A DNA stretch of 64,000 nt from an uncultured Alphaproteobacteria bacterium (lineage in GTDB: Bacteria; Pseudomonadota; Alphaproteobacteria; HIMB59), in the NCBI GenBank assembly GCA_902521485.1, contig CABYRQ010000001.1, positions 124,001-188,000 of the forward strand, read 5' to 3'. Under the pieces are notes generated by a model. That model was not told the DNA's origin, did not search any database, and saw nothing but the letters and a program-made list of their open reading frames with translations. The translations under genes were made by a program, and so were the position numbers. This document shows positions 38,317 through 45,963 of this stretch, in pieces (position 1 is the stretch's first letter; each line of letters starts with the position of its first letter).

Positions 38317-38763
38317 ATGCTTGTATCAACTCTCACCAACTTTAATTGGAAATGTAAACACACATGGAAAAAAAGTGCTCATAATACTAAGTGGTGTTTA
38401 ATTGGATGTGCCATAGGAGATCTTGGTACGATATTCTATTTTCAAATTAATGAAATTGCTTGGCCTACATTAAATATTATGATTTTAGCAATTATTAATG
38501 GACTGATTACTAGCATTATCCTGGAAACAATAATTCTTTTAAGACAAAATTTTTCTCTGAGACAGGCAATTAGTACTGCTCTTGGAATGAGCTTTATCTC
38601 TATGATATCAATGGAAATAGCTATGAATGTTACAGATGTAATTTTAACCGGAGGAGCAATGCTTACTTGGTGGGTCGTTCCTATAATGCTTTTTGTTGGT
38701 TTTATTACTCCTTGGCCCTATAATTATTGGCGTTTAAAAAAGTACAATATTGCGTGTCACTAA
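38317..38763 (+). CDS. DUF4396-like membrane protein, copper-associated
   Basis: A 148-aa protein with an N-terminal segment rich in His, Cys and Trp (KCKHTWKKSAHNTKWC) and four membrane helices, the last with TPWPYNYWRLKK. This form fits DUF4396. Position opposite a CsoR-like repressor across a shared operator suggests a role in copper transport or handling, with the N-terminal ligands as metal sites. Biochemical function is not known. Confidence 0.72.
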   Translation: MLVSTLTNFNWKCKHTWKKSAHNTKWCLIGCAIGDLGTIFYFQINEIAWPTLNIMILAIINGLITSIILETIILLRQNFSLRQAISTALGMSFISMISMEIAMNVTDVILTGGAMLTWWVVPIMLFVGFITPWPYNYWRLKKYNIACH

Positions 38764-39221
38764 AATTTTCTATTATTTACCTAATTTTCTCACTGTTTTT
38801 ACTCGTAAATAACCTATTTGCTTCTCATGTCACTGTAGTTGATGGAGACACAATTAAATTAGGTGATGTTAAGATACGTTTTAGTGGAATAGATGCTCCT
38901 GAAATTAATCAGACGTGTGTTGCAAGTGAAGGGAAGGTTGCTTGTGGAAAAATATCAAAAGATATTTTACTTACAAAAGTTACAAATAATAAAATTAGTT
39001 GTACTGATGAGGGAAAAGACTTTTATGGAAGAGTTTTAGGTGAGTGCTTTGTCAATGGTGAGTCTTTGAGTAGATATTTAGTTAGAGAGGGCTTTGCGTT
39101 TGCATACAGAAAATATTCAGACAAATTTATTTTAGATGAGGAGTATGCTAAATCAAATAGGCTTGGAATGTGGTCTATGAAATTTCAATTTCCATGGGAT
39201 TACCGAAAAAGTAATAATTGA
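38754..39221 (+). CDS. secreted thermonuclease-like (SNase) protein
   Basis: A 155-aa staphylococcal-nuclease fold protein: signal peptide (ends LFAS), then VVDGDTI and IRFSGIDAPE (Ca and catalytic residues), GRVLGECFVNG and VREGFAFAY. I prefer GTG 38754, overlapping the DUF4396 stop by 10 bp, because it gives a compact signal peptide; a TTG at 38727 is the alternative. It would degrade nucleic acids in the periplasm or outside, perhaps for nutrient salvage. Overlaps the next gene by 4 bp. Confidence 0.85.
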   Translation: MSLKFSIIYLIFSLFLLVNNLFASHVTVVDGDTIKLGDVKIRFSGIDAPEINQTCVASEGKVACGKISKDILLTKVTNNKISCTDEGKDFYGRVLGECFVNGESLSRYLVREGFAFAYRKYSDKFILDEEYAKSNRLGMWSMKFQFPWDYRKSNN

Positions 39222-40441
39222 GAGATAATAAACAAATTGCAGTAATTGGCGCTGGAATTGTTGGTCTAAGCACCTCTTATTATTTACAGTCATCAGGCCA
39301 TCAGGTTACAATATTTGATCAGAATGATCCTGGCTCAGGAACTTCGAGAGGACATGCAAGTGTGATTGCAGATTACGGTGTTCCTGCATTAAACCAGCCT
39401 GATATTTGGAAAAATTTATTTCGATATACTTTTTCTAACAACTCTCCCTTATCTGTAAAATGGTCTTATTTACCTAAAATGCTTCCTTGGATCTTTAAAT
39501 TTCTTCAAAACTGTAATTCAAACTCAATGAACTATACAGCAGAGCATATGACAAGCCTTTTAAAGAATGCCTTACAGTCTTATGAGACATTGCTTGGTGA
39601 AATTGGGGCTACGGATTTAGTGACACATAAAGGAGTTTTATATGTTTGGATTAATGAAAAAGAAAAACCAACTCATGACCAAATAGAAATAAGAAAAAAA
39701 AATAATGTCGAGCAAGTTAGTCTCTCCAAAGATGAGATCATAGATCTCGAGCCAAATTTAAGTAGCAGCATTAAAGGAGGTTGGTATTTTCCCCGTGCAC
39801 ATCACACTTTAAATCCAGATAAGATTTTAAATAAGTTATTTTTAAAGTTCACTGAAAAAATGGGAAAATTTTTAAAGGAAAAAGTTGTATCAGTAAATAA
39901 TAGTTTTGGAAAATTCAGTATCAATAATAAAAATTATGACTGTTTAATTGTTTGTAGTGGGGCCTTTTCAAAAGATTTAGTTAATCAACTAGAAAATAAA
40001 AGCATACCCCTTGAAACAGAAAGAGGTTACCATTTAGAGTTTCTGGGAACTCAAGAATATTTAACTCGTCCGACCTGCCTGGTAGACTCAGGTATGTACC
40101 TAACTCCTCTTGAATATGGAATTAGAGCTGCAGGAACAGTGGAACTAGCCGGTACAACAGAAAAGATTAATAAATTAAGGCTTAATTATATTCATCATTT
40201 TGCTAAACAACTAATTCCAAAACTTCAAGAATATCAAAATTCATGGTTAGGCTATAGACCGACTCTCCCAGACTGTTTACCTATAATTAGTAAGTCTCCA
40301 AGCCTTGAAAATCTTTATTACGGTTTTGGACATAATCACTTAGGTTGGACTTTGGGCCCTATCACTGGAAAAGTAATTACTGGACTAGTGAACGGTGAAA
40401 CATCAAATAATCCAGCTTTTTCAATTAATAAGTTTTTATAA
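39218..40441 (+). CDS. FAD-dependent D-amino acid dehydrogenase-like oxidoreductase
   Basis: A 407-aa DAO-family flavoprotein: FAD fingerprint IAVIGAGIVGLSTSYYL near the N-terminus, SRGHASVIADYG, and C-terminal YYGFGHNHLGWTLGP. The family oxidises amines or D-amino acids and passes electrons to quinones. The start is TTG overlapping the nuclease stop (TTGA). It is similar in layout to DadA; the real substrate could be another secondary amine. Confidence 0.82.
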   Translation: MRDNKQIAVIGAGIVGLSTSYYLQSSGHQVTIFDQNDPGSGTSRGHASVIADYGVPALNQPDIWKNLFRYTFSNNSPLSVKWSYLPKMLPWIFKFLQNCNSNSMNYTAEHMTSLLKNALQSYETLLGEIGATDLVTHKGVLYVWINEKEKPTHDQIEIRKKNNVEQVSLSKDEIIDLEPNLSSSIKGGWYFPRAHHTLNPDKILNKLFLKFTEKMGKFLKEKVVSVNNSFGKFSINNKNYDCLIVCSGAFSKDLVNQLENKSIPLETERGYHLEFLGTQEYLTRPTCLVDSGMYLTPLEYGIRAAGTVELAGTTEKINKLRLNYIHHFAKQLIPKLQEYQNSWLGYRPTLPDCLPIISKSPSLENLYYGFGHNHLGWTLGPITGKVITGLVNGETSNNPAFSINKFL

Positions 40442-41010
40442 TGAATTTAAAATTCTTCATTCTAATGTTTACTTTGTTAATTTCATCAAAGCTATTTTCT
40501 AATTCATTAGATCAAGATTACTGCGTAGGCTATTTAGAAGAAGTTTACTGGTCCTTGGACCCAATTGAAGAGATTGAAATACGAGCACAAATAATTGAAT
40601 TCTTTGATGATAATTTCGAAGGTGCAAAAAACTTAGAATATGACTTATATTACGACTCCAAATCAAAACAATTTTTAACTAATTTGGATGGCGTTAATGT
40701 AAGCAAATATAAAAAAGTAAATTATCCTAACTTTGAAATCTTAGTTTTAGATGCATACATCAATCTATTTAAGGGAGATGGAATAAACTATTGTCCTGCT
40801 TTTTGGGATAATTGTAGTGAGGAGTCATTGAAGTCTTTTTTTCAAGCCTCAGAGGATTTTAGTCGATCTTGGAGTGGCGAGGAAAATGCAGTGAAATTTC
40901 TCACAGATCACTTCGTCAATCATCATTGCACCATGTATCTTGATACCTCTATTGATCAAAAAACTTTCATAAGCGATCTAAATATTTTAATTAATGAATT
41001 AACCAAATAA
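40441..41010 (+). CDS. exported protein of unknown function
   Basis: A 189-aa protein with signal peptide (cleavage near KLFSNS). The mature part is acidic and has five Cys, including FWDNCSEES and NHHCTMY. Its ATG shares a base with the preceding stop (TAATG), so it belongs to the same transcript as the dehydrogenase. No family recognised. Confidence 0.65.
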   Translation: MNLKFFILMFTLLISSKLFSNSLDQDYCVGYLEEVYWSLDPIEEIEIRAQIIEFFDDNFEGAKNLEYDLYYDSKSKQFLTNLDGVNVSKYKKVNYPNFEILVLDAYINLFKGDGINYCPAFWDNCSEESLKSFFQASEDFSRSWSGEENAVKFLTDHFVNHHCTMYLDTSIDQKTFISDLNILINELTK

Positions 41011-41083
41011 TTTATTAACAACTTTTTTTACTTATGCGTAACTTCTATCAAAGACTTATCCATATTTATGATATTTATCATTA

Positions 41084-41296
41084 ATGGGCTGGTGGAATGG
41101 TAAAGAGGAGTTATTTGAAAATAATGAAATTCCTTATAATAAGTGTTCTGAATGTGGTGACTACAAGGAAGTCTCAAAGAAATATATCAATAAAATCAAC
41201 GATGAAATGATTACGATTTGCTACGATTGTAGCAAAAAGCGCTATATTGAGTCGTTAATGGTGGTTTCTGCTATTGATGGAGTTGACGACCTTTGA
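41084..41296 (+). CDS. small zinc-ribbon protein
   Basis: A 70-aa protein with two Cys pairs, CSEC and CYDC, spaced about 27 residues apart, a likely single zinc ribbon. No recognisable catalytic or membrane segment. It stands alone between the exported protein and the opposing gene set, and its end overlaps a doubtful small gene on the other strand. Possibly a nucleic-acid or protein adaptor. Confidence 0.6.
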   Translation: MGWWNGKEELFENNEIPYNKCSECGDYKEVSKKYINKINDEMITICYDCSKKRYIESLMVVSAIDGVDDL

Positions 41297-41418
41297 TGCT
41301 CGTAAGTTAAGAAAAAAAATAAGACTACAAACGAGTATAATAAGACACCTACTATTACCACTAGAGGGATGAAACCGCTTTGATAAGACATTAAAGAAAC
41401 AAAGACTAGAACACTCAT
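41242..41418 (-). CDS. possible 58-aa single-span membrane protein
   Basis: Starting at ATG 41418, the ORF gives a strongly hydrophobic helix (FIPLVVIVGVLLYSFVVLFFFL) followed by a polar tail. It stands 10 bp behind the exported gene at 41429 on the same strand. It has no ribosome site and overlaps 55 bp of the zinc-ribbon gene, so it may be spurious. Confidence 0.33.
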   Translation of the reverse strand: MSVLVFVSLMSYQSGFIPLVVIVGVLLYSFVVLFFFLTYEHQRSSTPSIAETTINDSI

Positions 41419-41428
41419 AGAACTTTTT

Positions 41429-41878
41429 TTAAAAATACAAATACAGATAATCTTGAGCGATAATTTTTGAAGCAATAAAAACCTTTTCTGGTGGGAGCTC
41501 ATCATAGTTGCTCCAACCGATGTATTTCAGAGAACCATCTAGACCAACGAGTTGGCGTATTTCATCTAAAGACCGAAGCGGGTGACCCTCTAAAGAGAGA
41601 TCGAGAAGATATGAATGGTTTTCATTTCCTTGGACATGCAAACTCACAACCTGCCATTGATTTTGATTTTGATAGGGAAACACATATATGTTCGACTGTG
41701 ATTCTATGCTAATTGTTTGAGCGTAATTGTGTATTTGGTCATAAATTATTTCTTTAAATAATTGCTTTGTTTCTTTATCTAAACTACCTAGCACAAAAAT
41801 TGTCGACTGATTAATTTCTGCTTTAATTTGTAAAGAAAAGGTTAGGGACATGACCACAAATAATAATTTTTTAATCAT
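41429..41878 (-). CDS. exported protein of unknown function
   Basis: A 149-aa protein from ATG 41878, chosen because it overlaps the lipoprotein stop as ATGA and gives a clean signal peptide (MIKKLLFVVMSLTF to IKA). The mature part is rich in Q, N and Y and ends in a YLYLYF tail. No family recognised. Part of a three-gene run with a putative lipoprotein and an HTH protein. Confidence 0.6.
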   Translation of the reverse strand: MIKKLLFVVMSLTFSLQIKAEINQSTIFVLGSLDKETKQLFKEIIYDQIHNYAQTISIESQSNIYVFPYQNQNQWQVVSLHVQGNENHSYLLDLSLEGHPLRSLDEIRQLVGLDGSLKYIGWSNYDELPPEKVFIASKIIAQDYLYLYF

Positions 41879-42402
41879 GTCCATCCCTGGCACGTATCCA
41901 AAGCGCTGTTAAGAGCAGAACTGAGTCCGTTAGCTTTCATTTCTATTTCTTGCTTTTCAAACCTGTTGAGAGGATCATTGATAGAAAATGAAATTTGTCC
42001 TCTTTTGGACAACAGGTCTTCCAGCTTGGAGAAGTGGTGTTTATAAAAACTCATTAATTCCCAACGAACGTATCCATCGGCATTCAATCGGCTCGCATCT
42101 TTGCCCTCATAGGATTGACCAGAGAGCTTCCAATCAAAAGTTTCACCGCTCATTACGTCAAAATCTTTCGGCTCAAATTCTCGATTGGTATAAACCAAAC
42201 GAGCATCACAACTTAAGTTTGGATCGACAATAAAAATAATCATTTGATCTTGGTTTTCCAAACTAAAGACTAAGTCCAAGTTTTCTTCTTTAGCCTCCAT
42301 ATGTATCCAATTATCAAATTCATGATGCATAGGACTACCTTCCGCTTTTAGAGAACAATTAGTTAAAAAAACACTGATAAATAACAATAATATTGCCTTC
42401 AT
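41875..42402 (-). CDS. putative lipoprotein of unknown function
   Basis: A 175-aa protein with a lipoprotein signal (hydrophobic run then LTNCS; Cys16 would be lipidated). Two further Cys lie in the mature part (LSCDARLV and DTCQGW). The start overlaps the HTH gene stop by one base. No family recognised; its envelope location and operon partners suggest a shared unknown function. Confidence 0.6.
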   Translation of the reverse strand: MKAILLLFISVFLTNCSLKAEGSPMHHEFDNWIHMEAKEENLDLVFSLENQDQMIIFIVDPNLSCDARLVYTNREFEPKDFDVMSGETFDWKLSGQSYEGKDASRLNADGYVRWELMSFYKHHFSKLEDLLSKRGQISFSINDPLNRFEKQEIEMKANGLSSALNSALDTCQGWT

Positions 42403-42722
42403 TACTTTTTTTCTCCTGGTTTGAAATGGCTCATTAAAAATTGCTGAGGAAAGGGCACTTTAAGATAAGAGGCATATTGCCTAGTAAAAAAGTAATTTAA
42501 GGGATACTGAATAAATTCTAGATTACCATTCTCAAGAGCATCAAGGGTGCTACGAGAATAATTCAAATGCTGCATTACATCCTCAACTGAAATATTATTT
42601 TCTTGTCTGATTTGTGCTAAACAACGCAAATACTCTTCAATATCTCTTAAGGATTGTGGTTCATTTTTTTTATTAGAGGATAACCTTCTACCTAAAGTAG
42701 GGGTAATATAATTAGACTTCAT
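42402..42722 (-). CDS. RodZ-like helix-turn-helix protein
   Basis: A 106-aa protein whose core (about residues 25-95) fits the RodZ/HTH_25 type: LRCLAQIRQENNISVEDV, SRSTLDALENGNLEF and TRQYASYLKVP. It lacks the membrane helix and periplasmic part of RodZ, so it is either a truncated homologue or a stand-alone regulator. First gene of the run with the lipoprotein and exported gene, divergent from the HTH/channel operon. Confidence 0.6.
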   Translation of the reverse strand: MKSNYITPTLGRRLSSNKKNEPQSLRDIEEYLRCLAQIRQENNISVEDVMQHLNYSRSTLDALENGNLEFIQYPLNYFFTRQYASYLKVPFPQQFLMSHFKPGEKK

Positions 42723-42813
42723 GATGACAATAATGAGGAATATTATTTCTACAAATAGTCCAAAGCTTTTTTACTTTTGGACATAGATTATTGATTACCC
42801 GCTTAACATAAAT

Positions 42814-42822
42814 TGCTATAAT
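42814..42822 (+). promoter_or_regulatory. extended -10 promoter, likely leaderless transcript
   Basis: TGCTATAAT is a perfect extended -10 element. Its last base is only 5 nt before the ATG at 42828, so transcription would begin at or near the start codon and the mRNA would be leaderless. No Shine-Dalgarno sequence precedes the ATG, consistent with this. Confidence 0.6.
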
Positions 42823-42827
42823 AAAGT

Positions 42828-43292
42828 ATGTCTAAAACAAAAGAAATTATCACCATTGAACATACCCTAAAAGAAGTTCTTAAAAATTTAAGTGATCAAG
42901 ACATTCAAGATATCACTGGAAAGTCCAAGTCTTATATATATAAATGTGCTGACCCTGACGATAGTGATAGGAATATACAATTTAGAACTGTCATACGTTT
43001 AGAGCATGCTATGCATAAAATTTACCAAAAAACTCCTTTCAGTAATTTTTTAAAAGATTATCTAGCAACCGCTCAACCTGAAAAACCTGCCAGTGAAAGC
43101 GAAGTACAATCAGAGATATTAGCGATAGGTGGAAGATTGGGAGATTTAATGGATGCTGTACGTGAGTCAATGGATGAGAAAAGTTCAGGGGGATCAAAAA
43201 TAGTCCCACATGAAAAGGAAAAAATTTACCAAGACATCCAAAAATTAGATGATCAGTTGAGTAAAATTAAGAGTGTGTTAAAATCACTCTAA
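42828..43292 (+). CDS. putative DNA-binding protein, phage-regulator-like
   Basis: A 154-aa protein. The N-terminal 75 residues look like a helix-turn-helix domain (DIQDITGKSKSYIYKCADPDDSDRN split across helices), similar in style to phage CII-like regulators. The C-terminal part is helical and may form a coiled coil (LDDQLSKIKSVLKSL). It is the first gene of the operon with the channel gene, only 1 bp away. Function inferred from fold only. Confidence 0.55.
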   Translation: MSKTKEIITIEHTLKEVLKNLSDQDIQDITGKSKSYIYKCADPDDSDRNIQFRTVIRLEHAMHKIYQKTPFSNFLKDYLATAQPEKPASESEVQSEILAIGGRLGDLMDAVRESMDEKSSGGSKIVPHEKEKIYQDIQKLDDQLSKIKSVLKSL

Positions 43293-43293
43293 T

Positions 43294-44679
43294 TTGTTTT
43301 TAAGGGGGATACTTTTAGGATTTTGGGTTTTCTTTTCCAGTGTTAGCTGGGGAGCAGAAATTTGTGAACGACTTCTAAAAAAAGACTTCAGAGAAACTTC
43401 TAACATTAGACTAGCTTATAACGACAGTGGTGTAGTTCTTGAGCAAAATCAACCTATTATCAACAAAAAACGCTTTGGTTCCTTCGCTTTTAATACCCCA
43501 CTTAAGGTAGGAGACCGTATCTTAGCTGTTGATAAAAAACCGGTTGCTTCCGATGATGTTGATGCCTACTTGTATTTATCCAACTTACTAGAGACATCAG
43601 CTATGAGAGATCTCTCACTAACTGTTCTACACTTAGATGGTAAAGAGGAGATAGTTGATCTTAAAAGAATTCCTTATCTAGGTCATCCTATAGTCGAGGC
43701 AGATATAATATTAAATGATTTTGAGGTAACTCAGCAAAGTAGTAAATCAAATTTGAATTTAGAGGTGAATTTGCAGTGGCAAAATGAAGATTTAATACAT
43801 AATTTTTTCAATTTAACAGATCTTGATAAATCACCAATCAAATGTATTTTCAGAAAATCAGCAGAACTTGAAAATATTTTACAAAAAATTTGGTATCCTA
43901 CATTTGAAACTACGCAAACAGGATCTTTTATAAATGATATTACTTTTAAAAGTTTACTTATTACAAATGATAAATCTGATCCTTTTAATTTTGTTCTCAA
44001 ACAACAAATTAATTATCAGGTAACTAATTCCTCCGACTTTAGAAAATTCCCTTTTGATAATATTTCAACATCAGCCGATTTTATATTTCAAGATGTTGAT
44101 TTAAGTACTTCTCCTCGATACAACCCAGAGATTAGTATGATGGAGGGTAATGAAATTTTGTATGAATGGGAAATTAATGACCACCGTTTAAGCTGTTGTG
44201 ATACTCAACTTTATGGGCAAGGAGTGCTTCAAACACTCGAATACAGGTTTGATCTTAATCGCAAATCTTTCTACTATATTTTAAAGATCATTCTTCCAGT
44301 GATCTTCCTAGTCTACTTATCCTTTAGTGTTTTTTACATCAGGGCAAGAGAGTTAGAGTCGAAGCTGGCAGTTTCAATGGGTAGTTTGTTAACTTTGGTT
44401 GCCTACAACTTTGTATTTGGAGACGATGTTCCAAAATTAAACTATATCACTATTTTAGATGCTTGGATTTTACTTTCATATTTATTTGCTGGCTTATCTA
44501 CAATGATAACTATATGGAGCTATTGGGACTATCATAGGGATAAACAAACTGGTCTCTATAATACAATCGATACTAAACTTCGGTGGGTTGTTCCAATAAC
44601 TTACCACCTTTTTTTGGTTATTTTATGGTGGGGGATTACAAAAAATTGGAATTTTTATGGGACAACTCTTTCTGTCTAA
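43294..44679 (+). CDS. PDZ-domain pentameric ligand-gated ion channel
   Basis: A 461-aa exported membrane protein. Signal peptide 1-20. Residues about 36-125 form a PDZ-like domain (hallmark PLKVGDRILAVDKKPV at 69-84). Residues about 130-322 match the ligand-binding domain of pentameric ligand-gated channels: NLQWQN for the LxWxD region, IWYP at 199-202, and KFPFD at 251-255. M1 is about 325-349, M2 356-378 (pore, SMGSLLTLVAYNF), M3 383-410 and M4 430-450. There is no Cys-loop, as in other bacterial members; an adjacent CC pair lies at 301-302. The start is TTG. The PDZ fusion is unusual. Ligand and ion are unknown. Confidence 0.85.
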   Translation: MFLRGILLGFWVFFSSVSWGAEICERLLKKDFRETSNIRLAYNDSGVVLEQNQPIINKKRFGSFAFNTPLKVGDRILAVDKKPVASDDVDAYLYLSNLLETSAMRDLSLTVLHLDGKEEIVDLKRIPYLGHPIVEADIILNDFEVTQQSSKSNLNLEVNLQWQNEDLIHNFFNLTDLDKSPIKCIFRKSAELENILQKIWYPTFETTQTGSFINDITFKSLLITNDKSDPFNFVLKQQINYQVTNSSDFRKFPFDNISTSADFIFQDVDLSTSPRYNPEISMMEGNEILYEWEINDHRLSCCDTQLYGQGVLQTLEYRFDLNRKSFYYILKIILPVIFLVYLSFSVFYIRARELESKLAVSMGSLLTLVAYNFVFGDDVPKLNYITILDAWILLSYLFAGLSTMITIWSYWDYHRDKQTGLYNTIDTKLRWVVPITYHLFLVILWWGITKNWNFYGTTLSV

Positions 44680-44725
44680 AATTAATTAATTTCTCCCCAA
44701 TTTTTATTTTTAAAAATTAATATCT

Positions 44726-45505
44726 TTGTCTTCAGTGCAAAGACCTCTCTCTTCCTTTCTGTTTTCTAGTTACTCCTTCTCTAAGTCATTTCCTACCAGG
44801 TTAATAAATGACAAACAAAAAAAAGAGAGAGGAAAAATTGAGGCGGTTTTTTCATGGTTCCTTTCTGTGCTGCGGCTAATCCCATCCTCCTGTAAATTAG
44901 TCGTGGTACAAAGAGGAAAATACTTAATATTAATAATTACCTCTCTGTTTATTTTCTCCTTAAGCTCAGCGATGACTTTAGAAAAATTCCACGGTTGGAA
45001 TATTCAATTATTAGAAGAGGAAATGATTGCAATTGAACGCAGTGGTGATGTTGAAGACTCAGAAAATATTATTTTTGTTATGACAAAAAATAATTGCGAT
45101 CGTGTACTTCAATTCTTTGAATTATTCACCTTATCGGCTCACCCTGATCTTACAAAATTATTAGATAAAGAAATTGAGCTCCAGGAAAATGGTCATTCAA
45201 CCACCGGAATGGTGCATGAAATATATCCGTATAAGAATGGACACATGATTTTAATAGGTATGGGTTCATATAATCATGAAACTATTAAAGAATATTATAC
45301 TTTTCATAAACGCTCTCGCCTAACAGTCACTGATATTCCATTTGAGGAGCAAGTAGCTTTAAGAACTTTCATAGACTTGCCTACAATTCAGTGGGCCATG
45401 CCTCAAGTAGAGGAGGCGATGGATAGAGCGCATAGGCATTGCAAAAAAATACCTGGTCCCATTTTAGCTAGCCTAAACAATTCTCAGAAAGGAGTAAAAA
45501 CATGA
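44726..45505 (+). CDS. exported protein of unknown function
   Basis: The frame is open from TTG 44726 (259 aa), but a typical signal peptide lies in the middle (KYLILIITSLFIFSLSSA), so GTG 44903, giving about 200 aa, is a better start. The mature part has two Cys (NNCDRV and RHCKK) and no recognisable fold. It lies behind the channel gene and overlaps the next gene as ATGA, which supports its being real. It could be a partner of the channel. Confidence 0.5.
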   Translation: MSSVQRPLSSFLFSSYSFSKSFPTRLINDKQKKERGKIEAVFSWFLSVLRLIPSSCKLVVVQRGKYLILIITSLFIFSLSSAMTLEKFHGWNIQLLEEEMIAIERSGDVEDSENIIFVMTKNNCDRVLQFFELFTLSAHPDLTKLLDKEIELQENGHSTTGMVHEIYPYKNGHMILIGMGSYNHETIKEYYTFHKRSRLTVTDIPFEEQVALRTFIDLPTIQWAMPQVEEAMDRAHRHCKKIPGPILASLNNSQKGVKT

Positions 45506-45729
45506 CTTTTTTACATTTTTTAGCAGCAGTTATATTCTTGTATGTTGCAGATGAGCAAAATCACAGCCAACTTCATTTTGGTAAGAAATGCTTTCAAAAT
45601 GAAAACGGGGACTTTATTTTTTCACACATCTGGGTAACACGCCCTTTTGATGAATTGCCCGCTAACAAAGAGCAGTGCGCCATACCTGAGGAGCCCGAAC
45701 CTCCAGTGGTTCCTAAATATGGAAAATAA
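45502..45729 (+). CDS. small exported protein of unknown function
   Basis: A 75-aa protein starting with a short hydrophobic segment (FLHFLAAVIFLYVA), followed by a polar domain with two Cys and a proline-rich tail (PEEPEPPVVP). Its ATG overlaps the preceding stop by 4 bp behind GAAAGGAG, so it is translationally coupled. No family recognised. Confidence 0.55.
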   Translation: MTFLHFLAAVIFLYVADEQNHSQLHFGKKCFQNENGDFIFSHIWVTRPFDELPANKEQCAIPEEPEPPVVPKYGK

Positions 45730-45758
45730 TATTTTTGATGAACTTAAAATTTATCTAT

Positions 45759-45848
45759 GCGGCCTTAGCTTAAATGGAAAAGCGTCCCACACTGAGATTT
45801 TTTGCGGGAAGGGAAGATGCAGGTTCGAATCCTGATCCGGCTGCACCA
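45759..45848 (+). tRNA. aberrant tRNA-like gene (alanine-type acceptor)
   Basis: A 90-nt sequence with many tRNA marks: acceptor GCGGCC pairing with GGCTGC before ACCA, U8 and A9, a 4-bp D stem (45768-45771 with 45780-45783) whose loop holds GG, a TTCGAAT T-loop, and encoded CCA. The acceptor carries a G3-U70 wobble and A73, the alanine identity set. However, the anticodon stem TCCC/GGGA encloses an oversized loop of about 15 or more nt, and two extra bases lie between the T stem and the acceptor. No anticodon can be assigned. It may be a decayed tRNA, an integration scar, or a true tRNA-like RNA. Confidence 0.45.
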
Positions 45849-45963
45849 AAATTATTTGGGGAGTTTTCAAAAAAATTTTTAATACCTCTTATGGGTCATA
45901 GCTATTAATATGGATTTACATGCCTTAAGAGAAAATAGAAAAAAATTCTGAAATTTTCATTAG

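Noticed and set aside
45759-45848. Idea that the tRNA-like sequence is tmRNA (ssrA)
   Set aside because: Alanine-type acceptor fits, but there is a normal D arm, no tag reading frame, and the 5' and 3' acceptor strands are in normal order within 90 nt, unlike the permuted two-piece form of alphaproteobacteria.
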